Shown here: positions 48,600-60,300 of the stretch, in pieces
Layout of the letters: every line of letters starts with the position of its first letter
Position numbering within the stretch: the stretch's first letter is position 1
NCBI RefSeq assembly: GCF_000283155.1
Contig: NW_004454156.1
Span: forward strand, 38,392,373 to 38,456,372
DNA from: Ceratotherium simum simum
Lineage: Eukaryota; Chordata; Mammalia; Perissodactyla; Rhinocerotidae
Direction of reading: 5' to 3'
Length of the DNA stretch: 64,000 nucleotides
The notes under the pieces: generated by a model
Seen by the model: the letters and a program-made list of their open reading frames with translations, nothing else
Database searches by the model: none
Told to the model about the DNA's origin: nothing
Translations under genes and position numbers: made by a program

Positions 48600-50420
48600 A
48601 TAAATGTAGTCTCTTTTCCTAGTCTATAGGCTGTTTCAGGAGCTTTCCCTTGACTTTCACCAGTGATAGCTCTTACCCCATGAGCCAAATAACCAATATT
48701 TCTGACAAATATCAAGTATGTCTACCACATTATGTATTTGAGAATAGAGAAAGGACCACCAGATGGCTCCATGGGCCCAGTGGATCCACTGTGAGCTAAA
48801 CAGGAACAGAAACTCCATTTATAACCTCAAACCTATATGCTTCACTTTAAGGGAGAAAGCATGAAAAATCTTCTGGTTCTCAAGGATTAATGCCAATTCA
48901 GACATGTATCTCACAGTCCTTGAAATACCTGAGTATTCCCCTTTACCCAGTGTATTGTAACAAAAGTAAATGGCCACGAGTCTCACTGGGAAGGACTAGG
49001 GGAGTCATTACCATATATACTGTGGTTTTGCAGGATCCTTTCTTTAGTCAATGTGTTCCAAATCTCAAAACTGTCTCAGGGCTGGGACAAGACATTTTTT
49101 TAAGAGTATTTTCCCTCAGCCTCCTGATGCTTTATCCTTGATCTGCTTTTTGTATAGATCATGTTTTCTCAATCCCAGCACTGTTGCCCTTCTAAACCAG
49201 ATAATTGTTTGTTATGAGGAGTTGTCCTGTGCATTGTAGGATGCTTAGCAGCATCTCTGCCTTTTATCTACTGGATATGAGAGCACATCCTAAGCTGAGA
49301 CAGTCAAAAATGTTTCCAGATATTGCCAAATGTCCCCTGGGTGGAGAAGATGAGGGTGTCAAAATTGCTCTTGATTGAGAAATACTGGTACAAATTAATC
49401 AATAATACCCTTGCTAGTTTTGCATCTATCTTTTATCCTAGGAAGTTCAATTTCTATTAACCATCTCCATAATTCCCTTCAAGTCAGATAACCTGGCTAC
49501 CACTTTTTCTTTGCTCACTCCTTAAAATAATTATACCTCCCTTGCTTTTGATTATAAGTGCCATAATATTTCCCTCTATTACATTTGGGATACTATCATC
49601 ACCATTTCTGTTAGAAAGCCCAGTCCTATTAAAGTATCTCCTATTGTTAGACCTCACATACTAAAGACAGACACCAATCAGATTCTCACAAGTGCTGGTT
49701 CCCTTCCCACCAGCACATTTCTTATCCCTTTGCTACACAAAGTGTGTTCCTGGCAATACTGTGGGACATAGTCAGCTTTTGGGTTTCCTGGCCTTACCTA
49801 GTATATCCACTCTAACATTCCAACCTCTCTGAGCCCTTTGATTCCATCTTCTACCATCTGCCACAGGAGTTCTACCATTTCCACTTCATTTATTGTGGCC
49901 CATCACTTTTTCCAATCTTACTAGAGCCATCCTAGCAGCACACTCTTTCTGGAGTTCTTGCCATGATGTAAAATTTTTTGTTCAGTTGGTAAACTCTCCC
50001 TTATCTAACTTATATCCCACGTTCTTTCCTCCATCACCATAAGGATCCAATCCCATACGTAGCCCCAGAGCTCCTGCTGATGCTTGGTGACTAGATCCTG
50101 CAGCTCCGTTGGCATATGGTCCCTTTCCTCCCTTAGCCAGTCCAGCACTTCCCCAGTTAAGTTATGCTGAGATTTTACTTTAATTATAGGTTTGATGGCC
50201 AAAAGAGGAGGTAGAGGTAGATCCTGAGGGGAGTGGACAGTTGGCTTGCAAAGCAGAGGCCCATGTATCACTCTGAGAACTAGCCTTTAACAGGGAGGAA
50301 TGGGTCACTTCTGCAAACCTAGAGGGTTCAGATGGATTTTCCCTTTTGCTGCTGAAGATGTGAGTCTCTTTATACACGGCTCAGATGACCCTCCTACTCT
50401 GATACTTTGTCTAATTATTG
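48600..50420 (-). pseudogene. ERV gag/pro-like remains
   Basis: Minus-strand sequence between the 5' LTR and the L1. The frame at 50,271-50,005 translates to a hydrophilic, tryptophan-containing segment (including W-G-Y-V-W-D-W-I-L) that looks like retroviral gag, and the frame at 50,377-50,180 overlaps it upstream, suggesting a frameshift. 49,400-49,990 continues as gag-like sequence with stops. 48,600-49,150 lies where pro should be, but I see no clear aspartic protease triad. A MER5-type element splits the two parts at 49,159-49,391. Identification rests on position plus the general look of the translation. Confidence 0.5.
49159..49391 (-). mobile_element. MER5-type hAT DNA element
   Basis: Antisense copy of a short non-autonomous hAT element: TTTTCTCAATCCCAGCACTG at the left, GTGCATTGTAGGATGCTTAG and CTTAGCAGCATCTCTGCC in the middle, CAGATATTGCCAAATGTCCC and TTGATTGAGAAATACTGG at the right. 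It encodes no transposase. It lies inside the retroviral internal region. Confidence 0.85.
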
Positions 50421-50740
50421 ATTACCTACTCTGAACTTTACATTTTCTATTTTCAATGTGTGGGTAACTCTCAGCAGCAGACAACAATTCCATAATTGTA
50501 TAGTGTAATTAATATTTCCTCCATATCTCTCAAAGTCCTGAGATATCACACAGCCAATGTGCTCCCTCCTATGGATTTCCCATCACAGTTTACCACAGAG
50601 GAGTTTTAACAATTGCATCACTATACTGTGCTAGATTTATTAGTATTCCACATATTACTAAGGTTGGGATCCCTACTGCCAGTCAGCTCATGATCCAACT
50701 CCGAAAATCCCATTTTAGAATTGCCTTCCTTATAACAAAC

Positions 50741-51151
50741 TGTCTTATGAGGGTCCTCCAGGAAATAGATTCTGAAATGGAAATTTTATGAAGGTTTATG
50801 GTGGAGTATTCTTGGGAAAAATACTAGTAAAGTAATGAGGGATGTAGGATTGTTGAAGGGAGAGAGGGAGAAGTTGAACTGCAACACAGTTATAGCATGA
50901 GCCTCAGCTGATCCCGTGGGGACTTCCGGGCCTGAAGTGCGCCTTTAGGGTTGTCCCCCAAATTGAGGGAAGGATACTGGACATTTATGTTAACAGCTTC
51001 CCTCTATCAACTAATCATTGTATCTGCTCTGCTCAGGAGGGTGTATAACTTTGGGTAGATTAGCTCCCTACCACTATACTCTGGCGACTGGGAGAATGAA
51101 TATCTCAGTCTCGAAGGAGGATGGAGGTCATATACAACATCATCTACTACA
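50741..51151 (-). mobile_element. ERV 5' LTR
   Basis: About 411 bp, starting TGTAGTAGATG on the minus strand at 51,151 and ending CA at 50,741 (plus-strand TG), the canonical retroviral ends. Contains TCCTCCAGGAAATAGATTC, GAACTGCAACACAGTTATAG and GTTGTCCCCCAAATTGAG on the plus strand. Its right 220 bases align with the 3' LTR remnant at 41,018-41,282. The bases that follow internally do not show a convincing tRNA primer-binding site. Confidence 0.7.
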
Positions 51152-51520
51152 TCCCCCTTTTAGAATCTCTATTTAACATGGATCATCAGATTCAGCTCTT
51201 CCATATCGCTTTCATCTAAGGCTTGGTCTTAATGATTGAGCCTAGTGCTGATATTAACATTTTCCTCAAGGACATATTTTTTTTTTAAATTTCTTTAACA
51301 TTCAGTGTTTTCAGCACCTAGTTATGAACTTAAATTTGAGTTCTATTTTTCTTTTATTAATGGGAGAAATATTTTTGAAGATTTCCCTTACTTTTTTTGA
51401 ACCAGAGGAAAAAGTAAGATTCATCCAGGATCTAGTTGTTTTTCACAGGATAACTCTTCATAATGTGCAGCAAACTATGCAATTGTAAACAGATGTTCCT
51501 TAAGGATTAGAAAAATATTA
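51152..51520. other. Unassigned sequence next to the ERV
   Basis: No element recognised. The HAL1 sequence on the other flank of the provirus does not obviously resume here. Confidence 0.4.
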
Positions 51521-51524
51521 GATG

Positions 51525-51960
51525 CAGTGAGCACCGCCCAGATCCTTCTTCGTGGAAGGAAGATCTTTTTGCTCCAGTTGGTCTGAGCACTGTCCACAGA
51601 CGGCCTTCAACTCGCAGTCTCTCTACTGCTGCCTTAGCTACAGAGAGCTACCTTTTCCAAAGTCAAGTTCTTCCCAGGACAGGGCACATCTGACCAATGT
51701 AGGAATATAAAGGCCCAGCCATTTTAGCCCTGATTGGGTGACTCTGACGTCCATTATAGCTGCAGAATTCTTTGTACAATTATTCAAAGCCTTCTTTGAG
51801 CCTCCATCACAGGTTGACTTCTTCATCTGCCCAATTCTGCTTCCTTAAGCTCTAGTCCATGAGTGTTAGTGCAAAGGATGCTTCCTAGTAAATATCCTGC
51901 ACACTAAACTCTTTCTCAGGTCTGCTTCCTGGAGTACTCTATGACATGAGATAAACTTAT
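51525..51960 (+). mobile_element. Possible LTR or other old interspersed repeat
   Basis: Patterned like an old LTR: GATCCTTCTTCGTGGAAGGA, TCAAGTTCTTCCCAGGACAG, AGGCCCAGCCATTTTAGCCC, then AGTAAATATCCTGCACACTA and TCAGGTCTGCTTCCTGGAGT near the end. I have seen this word order repeatedly in mammalian DNA but cannot name the family. A minus-strand 62-codon frame (51,638-51,826) is incidental. Confidence 0.4.
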
Positions 51961-52955
51961 TTATATATTTACTTAAAACATTGGAGTCACTGCTTGCGTC
52001 TCTTTTGTAGCGGAGTAAAGTAGAAATTTTGGGCTTTTAGTATAACATTCCAGGCACTTACAGGATACTTTGTTGCCATTGCATAAATTGGTTAATTTAT
52101 GAATTCCTGTGGAAGTGATAACTTTTTTTTCATTATCATTCTTATACATACTGGGGAGAATACGAAAGAGAGCAAGACAAAATAAAACGACTTTGTGTAA
52201 TGCAATTTTCTACATTAAGAAAATTGAATCTTCAATCATGTGAAAATTTGAACATCTCACTAAATTTCAACATGTTTATTCACTTCTAAATTGTTCTGTG
52301 GTTCTTTTATATACACTACCTGCATAACATTGGTTGAACAAATTCATGTTTTTTTGTTATTCCTTTTCAAATATTTTGAACACCTAGCTGAGTATGGAAA
52401 ATTGGAAAAACAGATGCCTCAGGGGATGATTATTGGGGCCAAACTGGATGTATGGCTAAGTCCCTCCCTTCATTCCCCACGACCAAGTGTAGTTTACTTT
52501 TTGTCTTTAGATGTCTCACGTCTTAAATCCAGCATGCTGTAAAACTACCTTCTTATAAATAAGAAATGAAAAGTAATCTAACTCCCTATCACCTTGCTTT
52601 ATGAAAATGTCTCTCCCTTAGACATGATCATTTTGATATATGGGAGCCCCTTAGGAAGATACACTCGGAAAAACAAGAATCCTTATATGTAGTTTTGAAT
52701 AAAAACCAGTGCATAACCCTTTGAATCCCAAAGCTTTAGCTTCCTGTGGTTGCATTCTGACTATAATAGAGTTTATTTCTTATTATCCTGTAGCAATACT
52801 AGCTTCGGGGGAACACAGTGTACCAATGTGGCCTCTTGTCTCCTCATCTGGGGCATTTTCAAACTGCTCTTTTTTTTATGGAGAAACTTGGCTCTATGTA
52901 AATTTGGCATTTGTCTTATGGAAGAGGTCCTTATTCTGAATTACTATACTGGCTA
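51961..52955. other. Unassigned sequence, no gene seen
   Basis: Small frames (52,291-52,542, 52,750-53,037) are unrelated to known domains. No clear repeat. Confidence 0.45.
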
Positions 52956-52959
52956 CCAT

Positions 52960-53140
52960 GGATTTAGCATTTATTATGTACCAGGTATTATTCACCCCAT
53001 TTACTTGTCTTACATTGATGACAGTCATCAAAGGTAAGCATTATTCTTCCTCACACCCAATTTACAGTTAAAGAAGCCTGAGGTCACACAGTTAGTAAAC
53101 TAAACTGTCAGAGTTTGAACCTAAGTCTGTTCGCATCTCT
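52960..53140 (-). mobile_element. MIR, antisense
   Basis: Antisense MIR: CAATTTACAGTTAAAGAAGC, CTGAGGTCACACAGTTAGTA and GAGTTTGAACCTAAGTCTGT in the expected reverse order. Confidence 0.75.
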
Positions 53141-53144
53141 CTAA

Positions 53145-53415
53145 CATTAATTAAGTGCCTATGCTCTGTCTGGCATTGTGCTTTTATGTTATCTTTTTAC
53201 TTATTCATTAAGCTAATTAATTCATGCAACAACTCTTTACTGACCAGGAACTATTTTAGGCACTGGGGATTCAGCAGTGAAGGAAGAAAAAAGTCTCTGA
53301 CCTCAGGAACTTACGTAAGTTTGAAGATATAGAAAACAGTTAATCAAATAAATATTTACTACGCCAAGTGATGATAAGAGTTATGAAGAAAAATAAAGCA
53401 AGGGGTCACAGAGTC
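53145..53415 (+). mobile_element. Unnamed dispersed mammalian repeat
   Basis: Same family as 31,790-32,135: AATTAAGTGCCTATGCTCTG, ACTATTTTAGGCACTGGGGA, TTCAGCAGTGAAGGAAG, GTCTCTGACCTCAGGAACTT, GTGATGATAAGAGTTATGAA. The family name is uncertain. Confidence 0.5.
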
Positions 53416-53424
53416 CTCAAAACT

Positions 53425-53590
53425 GCCCAACAAATCAGAAAGTACCTGTATTTCTTAAAGTTGAGACACTGAGAAGTTAAGTACCTTGTCCAGTATTAGT
53501 CAGAGCTTATAAGTGACCAGTAAGATTGGATTCTTTGACTGCCTAATTCCAGAATCTGTGACCTTTTCAATATCATGCTCATTCTCTGTT
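53425..53590 (-). mobile_element. MIR, antisense (second copy)
   Basis: AGTTGAGACACTGAGAAGTT, AAGTACCTTGTCCAGTATTA and GATTGGATTCTTTGACTGCC follow the antisense MIR order. Confidence 0.65.
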
Positions 53591-54180
53591 TCTCATCTTG
53601 TATCTCCCTTATTCCTTTGTGCTCCCTGCCAAGAGAGCATGAAGGTAAAGCATTTCCCCTGGGGAAGTGCTAAAGAGAGATAGGAAAAGAAGGGACAGCT
53701 CAGAACTAAACTCGGTATGAAAAATAATTTTGTTGCATAGCAAGCTTGATTTCAAAATGTCTCCCACCCTCTGCCAATGTGTTCTTCTCCCTTTGAGTTC
53801 CCATGATGTCCATGACTGCTCAGGGAACTATCTAGCATCTCTTTCTGTTTCCTCTTTTTTCACCCTATGCTCCTTTCTATGCTATTTTGGAAAATTACAA
53901 AATTATTCAATTTAAGGTGTCAAAATGTGAAATAGCTTAATTCAATAGGACACCAAGATAGACTTGTAATTTTTAGAGCTGCTTTCAGGGTTCACCACCT
54001 GAGCTGACACATGGAAAGATTCTTTCAGACATATAGGGAAGCCATAATTTTGTCAGGAAATGTTTACTGATCTCACAAAATCACAAGGTAGCAATAAATT
54101 TGGCTTGTGTGGAAGCCCTGAGGAAAGGTATTCTAACCATTCAATAATATCAATATGTTCTTTTATGTCTTGATGTGATT
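53591..54180. other. Unassigned sequence, no gene seen
   Basis: No recognisable element; a 61-codon frame at 53,730-53,915 has no domain. Confidence 0.45.
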
Positions 54181-54184
54181 ATAC

Positions 54185-54425
54185 CTGTGATTTCCTTGCC
54201 TGAAATGCCCTTCTTCTATTCTTCACATAGTAAATTCTTCTAGTCCTTCTAGGTGTAGCCCAGATTACTTACATCTAAAGACCTTTGCACTTAGTTCTAT
54301 TATAGAACTTTCCACAGTGCCTTGTAATTACTGTTTTAGATATCAGAGTTCCTATTTAAATTCATTTATACATTGATGGCTCTATCTATATCTATAACCA
54401 ATTCCTAGCCTAATCTATAAGTTCA
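54185..54425 (+). mobile_element. L2 LINE 3' fragment
   Basis: CTTGCCTGAAATGCCCTTCT, TAGTCCTTCTAGGTGTAGCC and CAGTGCCTTGTAATTACTGT follow the sense L2 order near the 3' end. Confidence 0.65.
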
Positions 54426-55370
54426 AAAGTAAAATAAACTTTTGAAAATGATGTAAGATCTTCCTTTCTCAATACCCACTGGAGTTTTGTATTATTTTTA
54501 ATTCATTTTTCATATAGTTTTAACTTTTATTTTTAATTTTTAAAATAGTATTGTTATTATGTTTTATATTAACATTCTTTTCTCTATAGTACACTACATT
54601 TTCTCGTATTGATATGCTTCTTCTCAGGAATTTAGTCAAACTGTTAACATTTATGGCCTACCCTTTGTGTTTAAAATATCATTTATAAAGAAGTTATAGA
54701 TACGGTTTCCAACTTTTAATATCTTATTAATAAAATCAGGAAACTGAAAATACTCATCTCCCTAAAGGAAGGATTTACTATTATTGGTGATGGCATCTGT
54801 TTTAGACTCATTCTTTGAAGCAAGAAATTATCTTTAATTGAAGTCATTATTACCTATGTGCAAATGAAAATACCATAAATTTCTAAAATGTGTTTCAGTT
54901 TTTCTTTACTGATCATTTGAACTCTTTTTACTGATTATAAGAGCAATCAGAGTTTGACACTAAGTGATTTTGCAAAATCTGTATGTATGTTACAGAAACT
55001 GAATGAAAATCATAGATCCATTATTGACTCTTTTGACTAATTCCTGCTAGGAAAAAATGATATCTTACAAATGTAGGCATATGGTTCTTTCAGATTTCTC
55101 ATGCAATTTCAATATGTTCATAGTCAAGTTGACAATGCATTACTTTGATTTTTCTATGACCAATGAGAGGTTTGTAAGTGGGATAGCCCTAAAATAATAA
55201 TACTGCTCCTTATAAGTGTTGATGAATTAATGTTATTACAGAACATTATGAATATTTTACTCAAATGAATATTTTAGGGAGGGTAAAAATCAGTGACTGA
55301 TTTAACTTCCCCTCAGAACCAGGGCTTCTCAGCATTAGGCCATCTAATTGGCAGCTAAATTCCAAGTCAA
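54426..55370. other. Unassigned sequence, no gene seen
   Basis: Very AT-rich; nothing recognised. Confidence 0.5.
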
Positions 55371-55372
55371 AA

Positions 55373-55565
55373 CAGCTTTAGCTTGGCTTCCTGCTCTGCT
55401 GGTACTAACTGTGTAAACCTGGGCAAAGGTTTAATGCATCTTTGGACTTCAGTTTTATCATCTGTAAAGTGGGTATAATACTATTTTTCTCAGGGGTGCT
55501 GTGAGAATTAAATGTGATAATACATGTTAAAGTATTTTCTCAAGTATAAAGTACAGTATAGGATG
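55373..55565 (+). mobile_element. MIR SINE
   Basis: Sense MIR: TGGTACTAACTGTGTAAACC, GACTTCAGTTTTATCATCTG, TAAAGTGGGTATAATACTAT, GCTGTGAGAATTAAATGTGA. The head is less clear. Confidence 0.82.
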
Positions 55566-56293
55566 GGATTAAAAACATACATCTTCTTTATTACTCAATT
55601 AAATTAAACACATTATGATTGACTCTCTGTCCAGTGTAAAGGGACATGATACACAGCCTAGCTGAACTATGTTCATATTTTCCTCACACTCTTCTAGAGC
55701 TAATCACGATACATGCATATAGATATTCAAGATCTACTTGACAGATTTTTAGACTAAATGTAGTTGTTAAGATTCTTTTTCCTGTTTAAAATTCTGCTTT
55801 TATCACTTCAAAAATGTCACCCTAAGAACACATGCTGACAGATGATTGAGGGTTCTACTCTGAAGCAATGTAGAAAGCAAATGCATTCTTGAAGGAAAGT
55901 AAATTAGAAATATTGGATTCATTAGAAGGCACATAAGCTTTTGTGATCTGTCCTACCTGTGATCTGCAACACCTGTCCTACCTAGAGAGACTTGATTTAT
56001 CAGAATTATCACATCAACAAATTCAGAAGCATGAAATACTAAAATGCACATTGAAGTTAAAAACAAACGCTTCGGTATGGACGAAATGAGGCTACTAACA
56101 TGATTTTGATGAATAAAAGTGAATGGAAAGGATTTGGAAAACAATGGGTAGCAATACCACCGAGGTTCCTTTGACATAATACTTCTTAAGTCAAAAGCAT
56201 TCATTTTAAAATAAAGATGAAATAGCAAGTATTTCTTATCTAGGTTTCCTGAGGTCAAAGCCAAGCAAAGCCACATATCTAAGGTAGAGTATA

Positions 56294-56294
<1 letters not shown>
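55566..56294. other. Unassigned sequence, no gene seen
   Basis: Nothing recognised. The 143-codon minus frame (55,953-56,384), the longest open frame of the window, runs through the adjacent CA repeat and has no domain. Confidence 0.5.

Positions 56295-56328
<34 letters not shown>
56295..56328. repeat. (CA)17 microsatellite, uninterrupted
   Basis: Seventeen perfect CA units, long and pure enough to be expected to vary in length between individuals. Confidence 0.98.
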
Positions 56329-56331
<3 letters not shown>

Positions 56332-57305
56332 CTGCAAACCAAATGCAAAACTATTCTATCACTCTCTGGGCTCTGCTGTCGCATAAGTGAATTAAAATAA
56401 AGAAGAGAATGTGGAATCTATAGCATGAAGCTAGAGCTAGCTATATTAGGTCACTTGTGCTTTGGTGACCACCCAAAGTGGCAATTCCTCTCAGTGAGAG
56501 AGCAGTCCCATAAATGCTCTCAGTTAAGAAACTGAATGAAAAAAAAAGTCATCAATTCAGAAGACCCAAAGAACTGGATGGAGCCATATGCTTCTTTTAA
56601 TATCTCTTGTCTTGAAATATATGTAGCAGTACAACTTCAAGGAGCAAGGCTATTTAATGTGTAAAGTTGACTGATCATGATTGCTCACAGTCATGGGCAA
56701 AATTAACTGGAACATCTGGAGTCTGTTTTATTCAAGTTTATTGTGGGGAGAAAAAACTGATGAAGTAAAATTCACAAAACATATTGTCAGGTTAAAGTTC
56801 GGATTATGGTTTATAAATAAGTTTGATACTACTTGGCACCAGGTGTCTTTCACAGTAAGACACAGTAATCCCAGGAGGGATATTCCAAACTTTAATCGGG
56901 TACAGAAGGGTCTGCCTAGAGGGTTGGTCCAGCTCCTCTTGGGGGACTATCAAGTAGAACACCGAGTGAAGTAAAGAGGGGAAAAAGTAAGCAATATTTT
57001 GTAGGTAGATAGTTGACTGGAAAAGAGCTGTTTCATTGCTATAAATACGTTTATTTGAAAATCTCTGATGTTCCATAAACCCATTGTTTCTCATGCTTAC
57101 TCTGAGAAGACCAGATAAGTTAATAAATCGTGTAGTGATATATCCACATTGCTTCACTGATTTTACTCAGCTGTTGAAATTATTGCCTTAGAGGAAGTGT
57201 AGTCTGGCCAAGCTGAGATTCATTCTCTCAGTATCCTGTTGATTCCCTAGGATGGTGGGGCAGTCCAAAAGGGAAACAGAACCTTCAAATAACACTTTAT
57301 ATACC
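56329..57305. other. Unassigned, no repeat or gene recognised
   Basis: Less AT-rich in the middle (56,860-56,960) and free of recognisable transposons. Frames at 56,681-56,974 (plus) and 56,804-57,157 (minus) overlap on opposite strands and have no domain. Could be old unlabelled repeat or a non-coding element. Confidence 0.4.
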
Positions 57306-57309
57306 CATT

Positions 57310-57380
57310 TCTTAATGTAATGCCCAGAAAAGAGTTGATTCTCAATAAATGTTTGTTTTAATAAATGGCTGAACAAATGA
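57310..57380 (+). mobile_element. L2 LINE 3'-end fragment
   Basis: GATTCTCAATAAATGTTTGT then AATAAATGGCTGAACAAATG is the L2 terminal pattern. Confidence 0.55.
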
Positions 57381-60300
57381 AGCTTTCACTTATCAGAAAA
57401 AAAATAATGGATGTAGGTGTGATCATGTAGATATGGAGCATGGACAATGGTTTATGCAGACTTTACTATGAAGTATTACTACTGATATTCCTTACGATAA
57501 TGGTGGAGAGATTGAATTACATTGAAGTAATTCCATTTTCTCCAAACAAATAATAAATACATATTATAAAAGTAACAACGTCTGGTTTTTAGTTGTAGAA
57601 ATTTACAGAAAATTTTTTAGAATTAGTAATGATTACATTCAGAAAAACAAAAGTTATTAGATATCAGTTTTTAAAAATGAGAAATTCTTTGAGATCACAT
57701 AGATGGAAAGATTGGTGAAACACCTCAGAATGGAAGTATGGCTCATTTGCACAGCTCTACAAATTTAGATTGAGGTCTGCATGTATTCGTATTCTGCAAA
57801 GCCTTGAATACTGTTTAGATATTGAGTTACCAAATGGCTTTCTCTCATCTTTGGCCTAAAAAAGAGTGTCTTACTGGCAAAATATTGAAATATTTCAGGT
57901 CAAAACATTTTAGGTTGTTTTCCTTTGGGACATAAGAAAGAGGACCTAAAAATGCACACTGTCTTGTGAATTGTGCTAAGCATAGGGACTAGATTTTTGT
58001 TCTTTTATCCTTTTCATCATTGCAATTCTTTTCTTAGAGAGCCCATAATATATTTTCTTTATATATTAAATTTAAAAGCAGATGACTTCTAAGAGATGTC
58101 TGCTGTAAAATTTTCATCTGTCAGCACATTTATCTAAAATGTTTTTCCTTTCTGCTATATGGCAACATTTTAATGTGCACGTGTACAACATTTTCATACT
58201 CTGCCACCTAATACCCAATTTGCATGATAACAGCATCATAATAGCATAAAAGAGATATAAAGAAAAAATAACTTGAACTGCTTATGATTTCAAAATTGAA
58301 GAGATGCTATAAAAGCACTATTGACTGGAAAATAGCTCTATTATCCCCTTCAGGCAGGGTTGTGATGAAGGCTTAATGGCTTATAAATACTAGAGCTTTC
58401 TTTATTCAATAAGAGCAGGATGCATTTCTTTTCTTCTTACCAAGATCCCCTGTGACCAGTTGCACAGCCTTCAGAAGGTGGTAGAAAGTTTTCAGTCCTT
58501 TAGAAAGGCTATAGAAGTCCTGTTAGCTGTGGAGCATTTATCCTAGTAGGAGAAGGAAGTTCCGGAGAGGTCTGCTGCGTCAACTTTTGACACTACTCTG
58601 TGACTCCTATATACTAACACGTAGTCTTAGAGCACATTTTGTGTACATAAATTTCTTTCCAGACACCTAGCAGCTGGGCCATGATATTTTCTTGCTTATG
58701 GGACTTCTCCTTTTGCCACTGTAAAATTCTCAGCCAATGCCTCTGGCCCACTTGTTTAGGTCCAATACTTTTTCTGGTGAGAGGATATTGCCTCATCAAG
58801 AGGAATTGGAGGAAAGTGTTTTTCCTTCTGATGCTCTTTAAGCCTTGCAGGTGGTATCTCTGTTGATAAGAAGAACAGATGCAGAGTAAAGCTCACATCA
58901 TCCTTTCCACTTCCTACAACTAAATGCTCAAGTAGTACTGAGCTTTCTAAGGCAATCCTTGACATCCTAATGTTGACAAAGGCAATGAAGATAGGAGGAC
59001 TTGGAGATCGGATAAAATTAAATGTCATATACAATTTCTCTGAGAAGCCTTCTTTCTCCTCTATCTAGTTGAGATGGAGTGCTTTAAATGAGGATTTCCA
59101 TATTCTCTTCCTGAACTGCTAAATCAGGATTCCTGTTGTTGGGGTCCTGATATGGAGCATGCTAAGTAATCTTGTTAAGCACACTAAAGTTTGAGAAGAA
59201 CTTATTTGAGACTCAGGTCAGATCATAACTGCTGTCAGTATCATCTGGGATAGTTTTGAGGATCTAGGCATCTGCATGGAACAGCAGAGCAGCTAAGTGA
59301 GTTTTAATTCCTATTTCTCTCCCAACAGCTGATCCAGGTATGCTAGGTTGGCCTGTCTGAAAGCAATCTTAATGGTAGTTAATCATAGGAATTATGTATA
59401 ATATGTATTAAATGTATATTTAATACCATAAAGCCCAATAAAAGATTTCATGGTTTGATGCTTGTCAGCATAATTTTGTTGGTTTTTTTTTTACTTCAGT
59501 CTTTACCTATGTTCACAAATGCTCAGGCTTAACATTTTGCTCCTCTTCCAGCATGGCTACTTGTGTAGAACAACAGCAAAACAAGACCAAGTTCAGAGAT
59601 TACAGTAAACTATTCTACAACCCTTTTAGCTTCAATCTGTAAGATAGGAGAAGGCTGGCAATGAGAGAATCAAGTTCTCTAACTATGTAATGTGAGTTAA
59701 AAACATTTTATGTATTTGTACCACAAAATATTTGTTACCCAGAAATTTCTAGTTAATGGGAGTTTCTTATGACTATTGCCTCTCCAGGAAGACACTAATA
59801 TTTTTTTACTATATTTTCAAAATATGCTGCTGATCAACAGGGAATACATACTATGCTAAATTACATACTAAGTTGTCTTTATCATTTAGTTAAATAGTTC
59901 CTTTTGTATAAAGTGCCTTTGTCATCTTTTATGATGTGTTAAATTCAAGATTTCCTAGTTACATTGTGGGTAGCATTGAACATTGTTTAATAAACACTGC
60001 TCATTTAAATATCTGCTCTTAGGACACATGTAGTACATTTTAGATGGGCTGTTACATAATTTTAAAATATAGCTTTTATGTAGATGAATACATTCCTTAT
60101 ATTTATAGAACATTTGTTTAGAGTCTGCTCCATCAATTTTATTTTATTTTTTACAAATGTATGTTTCATGAATTTTTAATTTAGAAGCTTTATTCTTAGA
60201 GGGAAGTGTTGGATGATCTTGCATTATGCAAAATAAGGGTCATTTTCTTTGCAGTGCCTGTCTTTTGAATGTATAAAATCAAACCACGGTAATATTAATG

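Larger units (their letters stand above)
41018..51151 (-). mobile_element. ERVL-like endogenous retrovirus with nested insertions
   Basis: A degenerate provirus on the minus strand. In its own direction: 5' LTR (51,151 to ~50,741), gag/pro-like remains (~50,420 to ~48,600), pol reverse transcriptase (~43,230 to 42,200), unresolved 3' internal sequence (to 41,283), truncated 3' LTR (41,282 to 41,018). Both LTRs start with TG followed by related bases and align in several blocks, which supports one provirus. About 5.9 kb of the span is later insertion: L1 43,235-48,590, MER5-like element 49,159-49,391, ERE 42,696-42,941 and truncated ERE 42,130-42,200. All reading frames are broken. Assignment to the ERVL class rests on the general look of pol and LTR; another class III group is possible. 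Confidence 0.7.

Noticed and set aside
55953..56384. 143-codon minus-strand open frame, longest in the window
   Set aside because: Its N-terminal part is translated (CA)n repeat (alternating V and C); the rest has no domain.
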